Assembly (NCBI GenBank): GCA_020433785.1
Contig: JAGRCC010000487.1
Coordinates: 1-8,554 of the forward strand
Length of the DNA: 8,554 bases
Direction of reading: 5' to 3'
Source of the DNA: Anaerolineae bacterium
GTDB taxonomy: Bacteria; Chloroflexota; Anaerolineae; 4572-78; J111
A program made the position numbers and the translations under genes. The notes under the pieces were generated by a model that worked only from the letters and a program-made list of their open reading frames with translations, was not told where the DNA came from and did not search any database. This document shows, in pieces, positions 1 to 6,061 of the stretch (within the stretch, counting starts at the first letter, position 1; every line of letters begins with the position of its first letter).

Positions 1-956
1 CCTTGACCAACATGACCGGCATCCCGCCTGAAGAAGCCATCGGCCAACCATGCTACGAAATTTTGAGTTTGTACAACCATCAGGAGCGTAAAATATTTCA
101 CCCTCAGCCGGGCGAGCTTTACGTGGAAGGCGCCCACCACCGCGCCGATGGGCTGAAAATCACCCTGTCGATCAACTACGCCCCGCAGTACAACGAAGAC
201 AACGACATCATCCAATACATCGCCAACGTGCGCGATATGACGCGCTTGCGCGAAGCCGAAGAGATGAAGCAAACGCTGCTGTCAGTCATCTCCCACGAAC
301 TGAAAACGCCGGTCAGCATCATCAAAGGCTATGCCGGCACTCTGGCCCGCGAGGACGCCAATTGGGACAAAAAGACGCTGGCCGACGGCCTGGCCGTTAT
401 CGAGGAGGAAGCCGATCGGTTGGATCGGCTGATCAACAACCTGCTCGAAGCCAGCCGTATGCAAGCCGGCGGGTTAAAGCTCAAAGCCAACTATCTGGAC
501 CTGGCCGATATGGCCCGGATCGTGGTTGAGAAATTGCAGGCCACGACCAGCAACCATACCATCACCATTGACATCCCTGACGATTTTCCCCTCATTCGCG
601 GTGACCACGACCGACTACGTGAAGTGTTGACCAACCTCATCGGCAATGCCATCAAATACAGTCCAGACGGCGGAACGATCACCGTCCGGGGTATGCTCGG
701 TGATAATGACACCGTTCGATTGTCAATTAGCGATGAAGGCATCGGCATTCCCCCCGCCGATCATGATCGCATCTTTGAGCGCTTCTACCGGGTCGATAAC
801 CGGCTGGCCCGCCAAACACCGGGGACGGGCTTGGGCTTATATCTGGTCAAAGCCGTGGTCGAGGCCCACGGCGGCCGTGTCTGGGTCGAAAGCACCGCTG
901 GTCACGGCAGCACCTTTTGGATCGAATTGCCGGTGGGCGACAATCACTCTAAATAG
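1..956 (+). CDS. Sensor histidine kinase, PAS-HisKA-HATPase_c, 5'-truncated by window edge
   Basis: C-terminal part of a two-component sensor kinase, which autophosphorylates on His with ATP and passes the phosphate to a response regulator. The frame is open to base 1, so the true start lies upstream; the first codon wholly inside is TTG at 3, already within a PAS domain (TGIPPEEAIGQP, residues 5-16; PAS core to about residue 78). HisKA follows with the H-box SHELKTPV and phospho-acceptor His98 (residues 88-155). The HATPase_c domain shows the N-box NLIGNAIKYS (211-220), G1 box DEGIGIP (244-250), F-box IFERFYRVD (257-265) and G2 box GTGLGLYLVK (274-283). All catalytic boxes are intact. No transmembrane segment is visible in this part, and no response regulator lies downstream, so the partner and signal are unknown. 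The architecture resembles PhoR/WalK-type kinases. The end converges on alr, overlapping it by 13 bp. Confidence 0.95.
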   Translation, partial: LTNMTGIPPEEAIGQPCYEILSLYNHQERKIFHPQPGELYVEGAHHRADGLKITLSINYAPQYNEDNDIIQYIANVRDMTRLREAEEMKQTLLSVISHELKTPVSIIKGYAGTLAREDANWDKKTLADGLAVIEEEADRLDRLINNLLEASRMQAGGLKLKANYLDLADMARIVVEKLQATTSNHTITIDIPDDFPLIRGDHDRLREVLTNLIGNAIKYSPDGGTITVRGMLGDNDTVRLSISDEGIGIPPADHDRIFERFYRVDNRLARQTPGTGLGLYLVKAVVEAHGGRVWVESTAGHGSTFWIELPVGDNHSK

Positions 957-2080
957 ATTCGCGGCACCCGAGCCGCCAAGCGCGTGACAATCTCATAATT
1001 GATTGTCTCAGCCCATCCCGCCACTTCCTCAGCCGAAATTTCGGCTTCGCCCTGGCGACCAACCACCACGACTTCATCCTCCTGAGATACCCCCTCGACA
1101 CGGCTCACATCGAGCGAGCTTTGATCCATTGAAACCATCCCAATAACTCCCGCCCGTTGGCCGCGAATCAACATCGCCCCCCGGTTGGAGCACAGGCGAG
1201 GATAGCCATCGCCATAGCCAACTGGCGCTAAAGCGACCGCTGTTGGTTGAGAGGCCAAATATGTTCGCCCATAGCCCACGGTGGCCCCGGTGGAGAGAAC
1301 GCGCAGCCGCGCCACACGCGTCTTAAGCGTCATCGCCGGCCGTAGATCAACCGGTAAATCTAACTTGATCGACGGCCTCAGGCCATACATGGCCACACCC
1401 AACCGCACCAAATGATAATGAGTTTCCGGAAGTTGTAATCCGGCAGCACTATTGGCTAAGTGGTGGAGAGGAATTTCGATACCCGCACTCTCTAAAGCGC
1501 GAATAACGTCCTGATAAACGTACATCTGCTGCCGGCTAAATGATGGATCGGGATCGTCAGCCACCGCCAGATGAGAAAAAATCCCTTCAATCCTAAGCGA
1601 AGAAAATTCAGCCAATGCCCTGGTAAAATCGATTACCTCCTCCGGCAGCAGGCCAAAACGCCCCATGCCCGTATCGATCTTTAGGTGAATCGAAATTTTA
1701 CGGTTTAACTCATGCGCCCGATCGGCCAAAGCCCGGGCGGTCGCTAGCGTGGTCACAGCCGGCGTGAGGTTGTGCGCAACCACTAAACCAGCTTGGCCGG
1801 GTGGACAATAACCCAGCACCAATGTCCTGACCTCAATCCCGGCCCGGCGCAATGCCACCCCCTCCTCAACTCGGTTTACGGCCAGCCATTCAGCGCCGGC
1901 AGCCAGCGCTGTCTTAGCCACTTCTACCGCGCCGTGTCCATAAGCATTGGCCTTAACTACAGCCATCACTCCCACTGACGCATTGAGATATTTCTTGACG
2001 GCGTGAACATTATGAGCGATGGCCTTTAGATCGATTTCGGCCCAGGTTAAGCACCGGTCCAACAATTTATTATCTATCAT
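944..2080 (-). CDS. alr: Alanine racemase (PLP-dependent)
   Basis: Interconverts L- and D-alanine in the cytoplasm, supplying D-Ala for peptidoglycan. From the ATG at 2080 the protein has 378 residues, the usual family length. The PLP-binding lysine is K43 in AVVKANAYGHG (40-50). The second catalytic base is Tyr270 in GYGRTY (269-274). The conserved DTGMGRFG stretch (136-143) carries the arginine that contacts PLP, and SMD (317-319) fits the C-terminal beta domain. I chose the ATG at 2080 because GGGGAG lies about 11 bases upstream on the minus strand and the family usually begins just before the WAEIDLKAIAHN block. The reading frame extends 25 codons further to a TTG at 2155, but without a ribosome binding site. 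The neighbours give no operon partner. It is divergent from the transporter gene at 2736 and convergent with the kinase. Confidence 0.95.
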   Translation of the reverse strand: MIDNKLLDRCLTWAEIDLKAIAHNVHAVKKYLNASVGVMAVVKANAYGHGAVEVAKTALAAGAEWLAVNRVEEGVALRRAGIEVRTLVLGYCPPGQAGLVVAHNLTPAVTTLATARALADRAHELNRKISIHLKIDTGMGRFGLLPEEVIDFTRALAEFSSLRIEGIFSHLAVADDPDPSFSRQQMYVYQDVIRALESAGIEIPLHHLANSAAGLQLPETHYHLVRLGVAMYGLRPSIKLDLPVDLRPAMTLKTRVARLRVLSTGATVGYGRTYLASQPTAVALAPVGYGDGYPRLCSNRGAMLIRGQRAGVIGMVSMDQSSLDVSRVEGVSQEDEVVVVGRQGEAEISAEEVAGWAETINYEIVTRLAARVPRIYLE

Positions 2081-2170
2081 AAGCCGATTTTCTCCCCAAA
2101 TGGTTGATTTCCGAATCCATTTTCCCGTATTTTGACCAGGTATAAGCCTGGACAATTGACTAGTGCATGT

Positions 2171-2212
2171 TCACAGGTCATGAGTTATAGTATGTACATA
2201 AATCACCTGTGA
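2171..2212 (-). promoter_or_regulatory. Candidate alr promoter flanked by an 8-bp inverted repeat
   Basis: On the minus strand a -10-like TATAAC (2184-2189) lies 18 bp from a -35-like GTCACA (2208-2213), about 100 bases before the alr start. The arms TCACAGGT (2171-2178) and ACCTGTGA (2205-2212) are perfect inverted repeats that cover the -35 and the expected +1 region, as an operator would. A 10-bp perfect palindrome, TATGTACATA (2191-2200), lies in the spacer. The promoter match is modest, and neither a regulator nor a transcription start can be read from the sequence. Confidence 0.3.
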
Positions 2213-2525
2213 CACTTTTTACATAACACCAGGCCAATTAAAATCTAAATCTTTATCGACCTTATTCTTGATTTCTCTGCTTCATCGCCTGCCACTTGTT
2301 TCGCTAGCTTTTATGCAGACAAATAGCATTTTTAGTCTGTGGGCATAGCACTCTAACGCGATCGCCATTCTCATTACTGCACCGACACTTCCATACCTTG
2401 CTGTTCAAATAATTTAATATCGTGGATATGTAAGTATATTGGCACTCAATCAGTTTACAGTGCTTTTGAGTTCCGGTCATTCGGATAGTTTAGTTAAGTT
2501 CTGACGACCATAAATTTGTGGGTAA

Positions 2526-2615
2526 CAGCCATCGCCCAGCGGTGATTTTGGCTGATGTAGCCGCCTTCAAACGGAGGCTGAGGGTGGCCTCAAACGTCAA
2601 ATAAGCTTTAACCCT
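2526..2615 (+). other. GC-rich foldable island upstream of the SatP-family gene (possible leader RNA or element relic)
   Basis: Unlike the AT-rich DNA on both sides, this stretch is GC-rich and can form several hairpins in a row: CAGC/GCTG (2537-2540/2551-2554), a good stem AGCCgCC/GGaGGCT with a 7-base loop (2559-2565/2573-2579), and AGGGT/ACCCT (2581-2585/2611-2615). TCAAACG occurs twice, at 2567-2573 and 2590-2596. It lies 120-210 bases before the start codon at 2736, where a leader RNA could sit. I do not recognise it as a known riboswitch class. It could equally be a fragment of a dispersed repeat. Confidence 0.25.
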
Positions 2616-2735
2616 AAAAGGTAGGTGTTTCTTCAGTATAACATACATCAATTCAAATTCGCAGGGAAACTTTTTAGTAATCTAACAGTCTAACTTTATC
2701 CGCTCAGAAACATTTAATACAAAGGAGTATATTCG

Positions 2736-3347
2736 ATGAACGACCAAAAATTAGGTAATCCGGCAGTAGTAGGTTTGGCAGGGTTTGGTTTAACCACGTT
2801 GGTTTTACAGTTTCATAATGTTGGTTGGGCTGGAATTGGCCCAGTAGTTTGGTTGGCGCTGGTTTTTGGCGGCGGGGCTCAATTGGTTGCCGGTATACAA
2901 GAAATGAAAACAGGCAACAATTTTGGCTACAGCGCTTTCACCGCTTACGGTGCATTCTGGATTGCTTTAGGTTTGATGCTTCTCGGCAATAACTTTGGAA
3001 TTTTTACCGCCAGCACCACCGATGTTGGCTGGTTCTTGGTTGCCTTTACGCTCTACACGGTTATTATGTGGATCGGCTCGATGCGCACCAACGGCGTTTT
3101 GGCCTTTACCTTTACGCTGTTGTTAGCCGGCTTTATTCTGCTCGACTTGGCCCACTTCGGCTTCCCGGAACTGACCGTTATTGCCGGATACGAACTGATG
3201 ATTTGTGCGCTGGGCGCTTGGTACGTGATGGCTCACATCATTTTCCAAGATCTGTGGGGCTATGATGTCCTACCGGTTGGTAAGCCGTGGATCGAACCAG
3301 CAAAATTCAATATGCCTTTTAGACCGCTTATCCCTTATTTCTGGTAG
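2736..3347 (+). CDS. satP: GPR1/FUN34/YaaH (SatP) family acetate/succinate-type transporter
   Basis: Integral inner-membrane protein of 203 residues; characterised family members (E. coli SatP, yeast Ady2/Ato1) move acetate or succinate with protons. The N-terminal signature appears as NPAVVGL (residues 8-14; usual form NPAPLGL), followed by GFGLTT. GAFWIALG (72-79) is also typical. Six hydrophobic helices are visible at about 10-27, 34-54, 66-86, 97-114, 119-138 and 147-170, then a polar tail ending RPLIPYFW. E. coli SatP has 188 residues, so the tail is slightly long. The ATG at 2736 is fixed by AAGGAG (2722-2727) with an 8-base spacer. It is a single-gene unit, with two terminators behind it and divergent alr before it. 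The first third uses noticeably AT-richer codons than the neighbouring genes. The family is clear; the real substrate (acetate, succinate or another small carboxylate) cannot be told from sequence. Confidence 0.9.
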   Translation: MNDQKLGNPAVVGLAGFGLTTLVLQFHNVGWAGIGPVVWLALVFGGGAQLVAGIQEMKTGNNFGYSAFTAYGAFWIALGLMLLGNNFGIFTASTTDVGWFLVAFTLYTVIMWIGSMRTNGVLAFTFTLLLAGFILLDLAHFGFPELTVIAGYELMICALGAWYVMAHIIFQDLWGYDVLPVGKPWIEPAKFNMPFRPLIPYFW

Positions 3348-3383
3348 AATTAAATAAGCTTTCTTTAGAAAATAGATAAATAC

Positions 3384-3428
3384 ATTCGGAGTGAAAAGGT
3401 AGTCTCTTTCACTCCGAATTTTTATTTC
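3384..3428 (+). terminator. Strong intrinsic terminator after the SatP-family gene
   Basis: A perfect 13-bp stem, ATTCGGAGTGAAA (3384-3396) with TTTCACTCCGAAT (3407-3419), a 10-base loop, then a T-rich run (TTTTTATTT). It begins 36 bases after the stop codon at 3347. Confidence 0.92.
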
Positions 3429-3458
3429 CCTTAATATAATTTAATACTCTCCCACGTC

Positions 3459-3481
3459 AAAGCCCCATAGAGGGCTTTTTT
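3459..3481 (+). terminator. Second intrinsic terminator, in tandem
   Basis: Stem AAAGCCC (3459-3465) with GGGCTTT (3472-3478), 6-base loop, and T-run to 3481. The T-run is on the + strand side only, so it backs up the first terminator and insulates the gntR promoter that begins 25 bases further on. Confidence 0.85.
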
Positions 3482-3505
3482 ATTTATAAAAATAAAGAGT
3501 GAATG

Positions 3506-3534
3506 TTGACAAATATCGTATACGATTTTATATT
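3506..3534 (+). promoter_or_regulatory. Sigma70-type promoter of the gntR gene
   Basis: A perfect -35 TTGACA (3506-3511) and -10 TATATT (3529-3534, 5 of 6 consensus) are separated by exactly 17 bp. The expected transcription start is near 3541, giving a leader of about 33 bases before the ATG at 3574. Confidence 0.85.
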
Positions 3535-3556
3535 TATATGTATTATAGTATACGAT
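3515..3556. promoter_or_regulatory. Two GTATAC-centred operators for the GntR regulator
   Basis: Site 1 is a perfect 12-bp palindrome, ATCGTATACGAT (3515-3526), inside the -35/-10 spacer. Site 2, ATAGTATACGAT (3545-3556), matches it at 11 of 12 positions and lies just after the expected transcription start. The centres are 30 bp apart, about three helical turns, so two dimers would sit on the same DNA face. GT-N2-AC centres are typical of FadR/FCD-type GntR operators. I infer autorepression. I did not find GTATAC dyads before the SHMT-like gene or livK. Confidence 0.8.
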
Positions 3557-3573
3557 AATATCCATAGAGGTAA

Positions 3574-4233
3574 ATGATCATTTCTGCCAAAACGTCGATC
3601 AACACGGCTGAACTCATCGCCAGCGCGCTCCGCGCCGACATACTGCAAGGTCGCCTAAAAAGCAGCCAACCGCTCCGGCAAGATGATATCGCCGCTAAAT
3701 TTGGAGTGAGCAAAATTCCGGTTCGAGAGGCCTTATATCAACTTAAAGCCGAAGGGTTGGTCACATTTATTCCCAATCGGGGGGCGGCGGTGTCGGAGTT
3801 GTCGATCCAAGAGGTCGATGAAATTTACACCATGCGGATCGCCTTGGAAACGGTTGCCCTGCAACGCGCGTTACCCCGGCTAACCATCGCCGATTTAACC
3901 CGAGCCGACGATATCTTAATAGCCATTGATCACGAGCAGAATGTCGCTCGCTGGAGCGAACTAAACTGGCAATTTCACGCCACGCTATACGCTCCGGCTA
4001 ACTTGCCCCGCTTGTTGGATTGGGTTCATACCTTACACGTGAATGTGGCCCGTTATCTGGTAATTTATCTGGCCAGTTTGGACTACCAAACCACCTCCCA
4101 ACAGGAACACCGCACCATCGTGACGGCCTGCCGCCACGGCGACATCGAAACAGCGACCAAGACATTACGGCTGCATTTGCAATCGGCCTCCCAACAACTC
4201 ACCACGTTTTTAGCGCAGCGGCAGATAAAGTAA
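3574..4233 (+). CDS. GntR-family transcriptional regulator, FadR/FCD subfamily
   Basis: DNA-binding regulator of 219 residues, typical for FCD-type GntR proteins, which sense small organic or amino acids. The N-terminal winged helix-turn-helix spans about 8-75: the GntR pattern LRADILQGRL (19-28) leads to the recognition region FGVSKIPVREAL (43-54) and wing GLVTFIPNRGAAV (61-73). The all-helical FCD domain spans about 78-213. Its metal/ligand-site residues appear to be present: His135 in FHATLY (with Asn131 where Asp is frequent), His179 in EHRTIV and His201 in LHLQ. The start at 3574 follows the GAGG at 3567-3570 by only 3 bases, an unusually short gap, but no better start lies nearby. Its own promoter carries two likely operators. 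The downstream SHMT-like enzyme and Liv importer suggest that it controls uptake and use of an amino acid; that is inference. The TAA stop lies inside a small palindromic repeat. Confidence 0.92.
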   Translation: MIISAKTSINTAELIASALRADILQGRLKSSQPLRQDDIAAKFGVSKIPVREALYQLKAEGLVTFIPNRGAAVSELSIQEVDEIYTMRIALETVALQRALPRLTIADLTRADDILIAIDHEQNVARWSELNWQFHATLYAPANLPRLLDWVHTLHVNVARYLVIYLASLDYQTTSQQEHRTIVTACRHGDIETATKTLRLHLQSASQQLTTFLAQRQIK

Positions 4234-4245
4234 CAGTCACCTTTT
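4227..4245 (+). repeat. Degenerate GTrAC-n-GTCAC dyad overlapping the gntR stop codon
   Basis: AAAGTAACAGTCACCTTTT is an imperfect palindrome closely matching the two elements found after the SHMT-like gene (AAGTGACCGTCACCTTT at 5853-5869 and its inverse at 5794-5807). The gntR stop codon TAA (4231-4233) is part of it. Confidence 0.55.
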
Positions 4246-4413
4246 CCGACAACAGCGTTAGTCATAGCCCGGACCAACCGGAACCCAAAAGGTTATTGGA
4301 TAGGATTAACAAGCTATACCAGATTCTAAATCCTTTTAATCTTGTTAATCTTGTCTAATTTTTTTCCCAAAATGCAGCAATTTGGTTACTAAATTATTCT
4401 AACACAGGAGTGA
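4234..4413. other. 180-bp spacer between gntR and the SHMT-like gene
   Basis: No gene is visible. Apart from the dyad at the gntR stop and the TTAATCTTG repeat, no convincing -35/-10 pair could be found at a workable distance from the start at 4414-4417. Transcription of the SHMT-like gene may therefore depend on read-through from the gntR promoter or on an atypical promoter. Confidence 0.45.
4304..4365 (+). repeat. 9-bp tandem repeat forming a 10-bp inverted repeat before a T-run; possible weak terminator
   Basis: TTAATCTTG is repeated directly (4336-4344 and 4345-4353). CTTGTTAATC (4341-4350) is the perfect inverse of GATTAACAAG (4304-4313), leaving a 27-base interior, and seven Ts follow at 4359-4365. 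The T-run starts 8 bases after the stem and the stem is AT-rich, so termination after gntR would be partial at best. The repeat pattern looks like a dispersed intergenic element rather than a pure terminator. Confidence 0.5.
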
Positions 4414-4416
4414 ATG

Positions 4417-5787
4417 ATGACGAATGAAACTAACCCCTCTTCCTTTGAAGTCCACGACAAAGACGTTTTAGCCAAAGCCCGAGCCGTACTCGATGCCAGC
4501 GAGTCGCCCCGAGCCTGGGCCAACGCGGTGGTTGATGCCGTCCAACGGAACGACGAATGGCGCGGCCAACGCTGCCTCAACCTGCTGGCCCCGGAGGCGC
4601 CGACCAGCCCCACCGTCCGCCGGTTATTGGCCTCAGAAATTGGTACGCGGGCCGCCGAAGGGCATATTGGCCGGGTCAATCGCTGGTTTGCCGGCACGCA
4701 ATACATCGACGAGGTCGAATCCCTCTGCGTCGAACTGTTGAAAACCGCCTTTCGCTGCCGCTATGCCGATCACCGTTTGATGGGCAGTATGTTGGGCAAT
4801 TTAACGGTCTATCACGCTCTGACCCAACCCGGTGACACGGTGATGACCGCCTCGCAGCCGTTCGGCGGCCACTCCAGCAATCGTCACGACGGCCCGGCCG
4901 GCACGCGGGGTTTAACCATTGTCGATGTGCCATACAACCCCGAAACATTGGAGGTCGATCTGCCGGCCTTCACCCAGCTGGCCCGCCAAGTGCGGCCCAA
5001 ATTGGTGGTGATGGGCATGTCGATGACCCTCTTTCCTTTGCCCGTTCGCCAGATGAGCGATGTCATCGCCGAGTGGGGCGGCCAATTCATCTACGATGGT
5101 GCTCACCAGGCCGGGTTGATCGCCGGGGGACAGTTCCAAGACCCGCTGAACGAGGGTGCGGTGATTCTGACCGGCTCGGCTGGCAAAACCTTCAGCGGCC
5201 CGCAGAGCGGCATGATCATGTGGAACGACCCCCAACTGACCGAGCCGCTGACCGAAGCGATTTTTCCGGTGCTGGTGGCCACTCACCAGGTCAATCGCGT
5301 TGCCGCGCTGGCCGTGGCCGCGGCGGAGATGATCGAGTACGGCCAGCGCTATATGGCTCAGATCGTCAAGAATTCGCAGGCGTTGGGCCGGGCCTTGGCT
5401 GAGCGGGGTATTTCGATGTTGGGGTCTGATCGAGGTTACAGCCAAACCCATCAGGTCATCGCCAATGTCAAGCCGTTTGGCGGTGGGCTGGACGTGGCCC
5501 ACCGGCTGGCCGAAGCCAATATCATCACCAACAAAAATCTCATTCCCGGTGACGGCCCCGAAGATTGGGATCGCCCCAGTGGGTTGCGCATTGGTACGAT
5601 TGAGATTACCCGTTTAGGCCTGCGGGAAGCGGACATGGCCACCATCGCCGATTTTATGGCCCGTGTGTTGATCGACGGCGAATCAACCCAAACCGTCGGC
5701 CAAGATGTGGTCGATTTTCGATTGCCGCTGCAAACCTTTTACTACAACTTTGACAACGGCTGGCCGGCCTGGGCCAAAGGCGAGTAA
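4417..5787 (+). CDS. Divergent serine hydroxymethyltransferase-like PLP enzyme
   Basis: Fold-type I PLP enzyme related to GlyA, 456-457 residues. Numbered from the ATG at 4414, the alignment to SHMT is clear: LLAPEAPTSP (58-67) matches the LIASENYTSP segment and keeps its Glu (E61); GGH (151-153) keeps the His that stacks on PLP; DGAHQAGLIAGG (228-239) keeps Asp228 and His231; TGSAGKTFSGPQSG (253-266) supplies Lys258 for the PLP aldimine; SGLRIGT (389-395) keeps the carboxylate-binding Arg392. Important differences are NRWFAG (89-94) where SHMT has RYYGG, AGK instead of THK before the lysine, and FPVLVATHQ (284-291) instead of FPGxQGGPxxH. The loss of folate-associated positions argues against plain GlyA; an alpha-methylserine-type, threonine-aldolase-like or transaldolase-like activity is possible. 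Two ATGs lie side by side, and CAGGAG (4405-4410) favours the second (6-base gap rather than 3). It lies between gntR and livK. Confidence 0.85.
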   Translation: MTNETNPSSFEVHDKDVLAKARAVLDASESPRAWANAVVDAVQRNDEWRGQRCLNLLAPEAPTSPTVRRLLASEIGTRAAEGHIGRVNRWFAGTQYIDEVESLCVELLKTAFRCRYADHRLMGSMLGNLTVYHALTQPGDTVMTASQPFGGHSSNRHDGPAGTRGLTIVDVPYNPETLEVDLPAFTQLARQVRPKLVVMGMSMTLFPLPVRQMSDVIAEWGGQFIYDGAHQAGLIAGGQFQDPLNEGAVILTGSAGKTFSGPQSGMIMWNDPQLTEPLTEAIFPVLVATHQVNRVAALAVAAAEMIEYGQRYMAQIVKNSQALGRALAERGISMLGSDRGYSQTHQVIANVKPFGGGLDVAHRLAEANIITNKNLIPGDGPEDWDRPSGLRIGTIEITRLGLREADMATIADFMARVLIDGESTQTVGQDVVDFRLPLQTFYYNFDNGWPAWAKGE

Positions 5788-5793
5788 AACGAG

Positions 5794-5866
5794 GGTGACG
5801 GTCACTTGGTCAAAAACATGCCTCGGATCGAGATTAACTGCTTTGCTCTCAAAAGTGACCGTCACC
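5794..5866. repeat. Pair of 14-bp GTGAC-n-GTCAC elements in perfect inversion
   Basis: GGTGACGGTCACTT (5794-5807) and AAGTGACCGTCACC (5853-5866) are exact reverse complements, 45 bases apart, starting 6 bases after the stop codon of the SHMT-like gene. Each arm is itself a near-palindrome. The pair could form one long hairpin, but it is followed by CTTTCAATTT rather than a true T-run, so it is a weak terminator candidate. The whole 73-bp unit resembles a small mobile or dispersed palindromic element. A degenerate third copy lies at 4227-4245. Confidence 0.65.
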
Positions 5867-5901
5867 TTTCAATTTGCATTGCCGGACGCGCCTTGCTTCG
5901 A

Positions 5902-5930
5902 TTGCTTACATTCGCTTAATCGACTATAAT
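5902..5930 (+). promoter_or_regulatory. Likely livK promoter
   Basis: A perfect -10 TATAAT (5925-5930) lies 17 bp from TTGCTT (5902-5907), which matches the first three bases of the -35 consensus. The expected transcription start is near 5937, leaving a leader of about 208 bases before the livK ATG. Confidence 0.65.
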
Positions 5931-6045
5931 ACGCCCTTCCAGACCAATTTTGCCACGCAAAGAAGCGCTTCATCTACTTTTTCTGACAATCCATACAACT
6001 AAATATCAAAGACCCCGAGTTTTATTTTCATAGTAAGCCTACCGA

Positions 6046-6061
6046 CTGAAATCAATTTCAG
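6046..6061. promoter_or_regulatory. 16-bp dyad in the livK leader
   Basis: CTGAAAT-CA-ATTTCAG is a perfect inverted repeat with 7-bp arms and a 2-base centre, about 85 bases before livK and some 110 bases after the likely transcription start. The 2-base centre is too short for an RNA loop without opening a pair, so a protein-binding operator is more likely than a hairpin. It is unrelated in sequence to the GTATAC operators of gntR. Confidence 0.4.

Larger units (their letters stand above)
2081..2735. other. 655-bp divergent spacer between alr and the SatP-family gene
   Basis: AT-rich spacer without a convincing gene. Besides the alr promoter region it holds a weak stem GCACT/AGTGC (2442-2446/2459-2463) followed by TTTT, a small dyad ATATC-GTG-GATAT (2417-2429), and a GC-rich foldable island around 2525-2615 listed separately. 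No clear -35/-10 pair stands out ahead of the gene at 2736. A 52-codon minus-strand frame (2490-2648) exists but has no ribosome binding site. Confidence 0.6.

Noticed and set aside
2081..2155. A 25-codon N-terminal extension of alr starting at TTG 2155
   Set aside because: No ribosome binding site precedes the TTG. The ATG at 2080 has one and gives the usual protein length and N-terminus.
2358..2365. GCGATCGC octamer resembling the cyanobacterial HIP1 repeat
   Set aside because: I noticed just this one copy; HIP1 is meaningful only when highly repeated, and the gene content does not look cyanobacterial.
2442..2467. GCACT/AGTGC stem followed by TTTT as a terminator
   Set aside because: Only 5 bp with a 12-base loop, and no gene upstream on the + strand ends nearby.
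4395..4400. TATTCT as a -10 box for the SHMT-like gene
   Set aside because: No -35 at a proper distance, and transcription would start inside the ribosome binding site.
4912..5502. Long minus-strand open frame inside the SHMT-like gene (about 196 codons)
   Set aside because: Mirror frame of a GC-rich coding region; the sense strand carries clear SHMT motifs and the antisense product has no recognisable domain.
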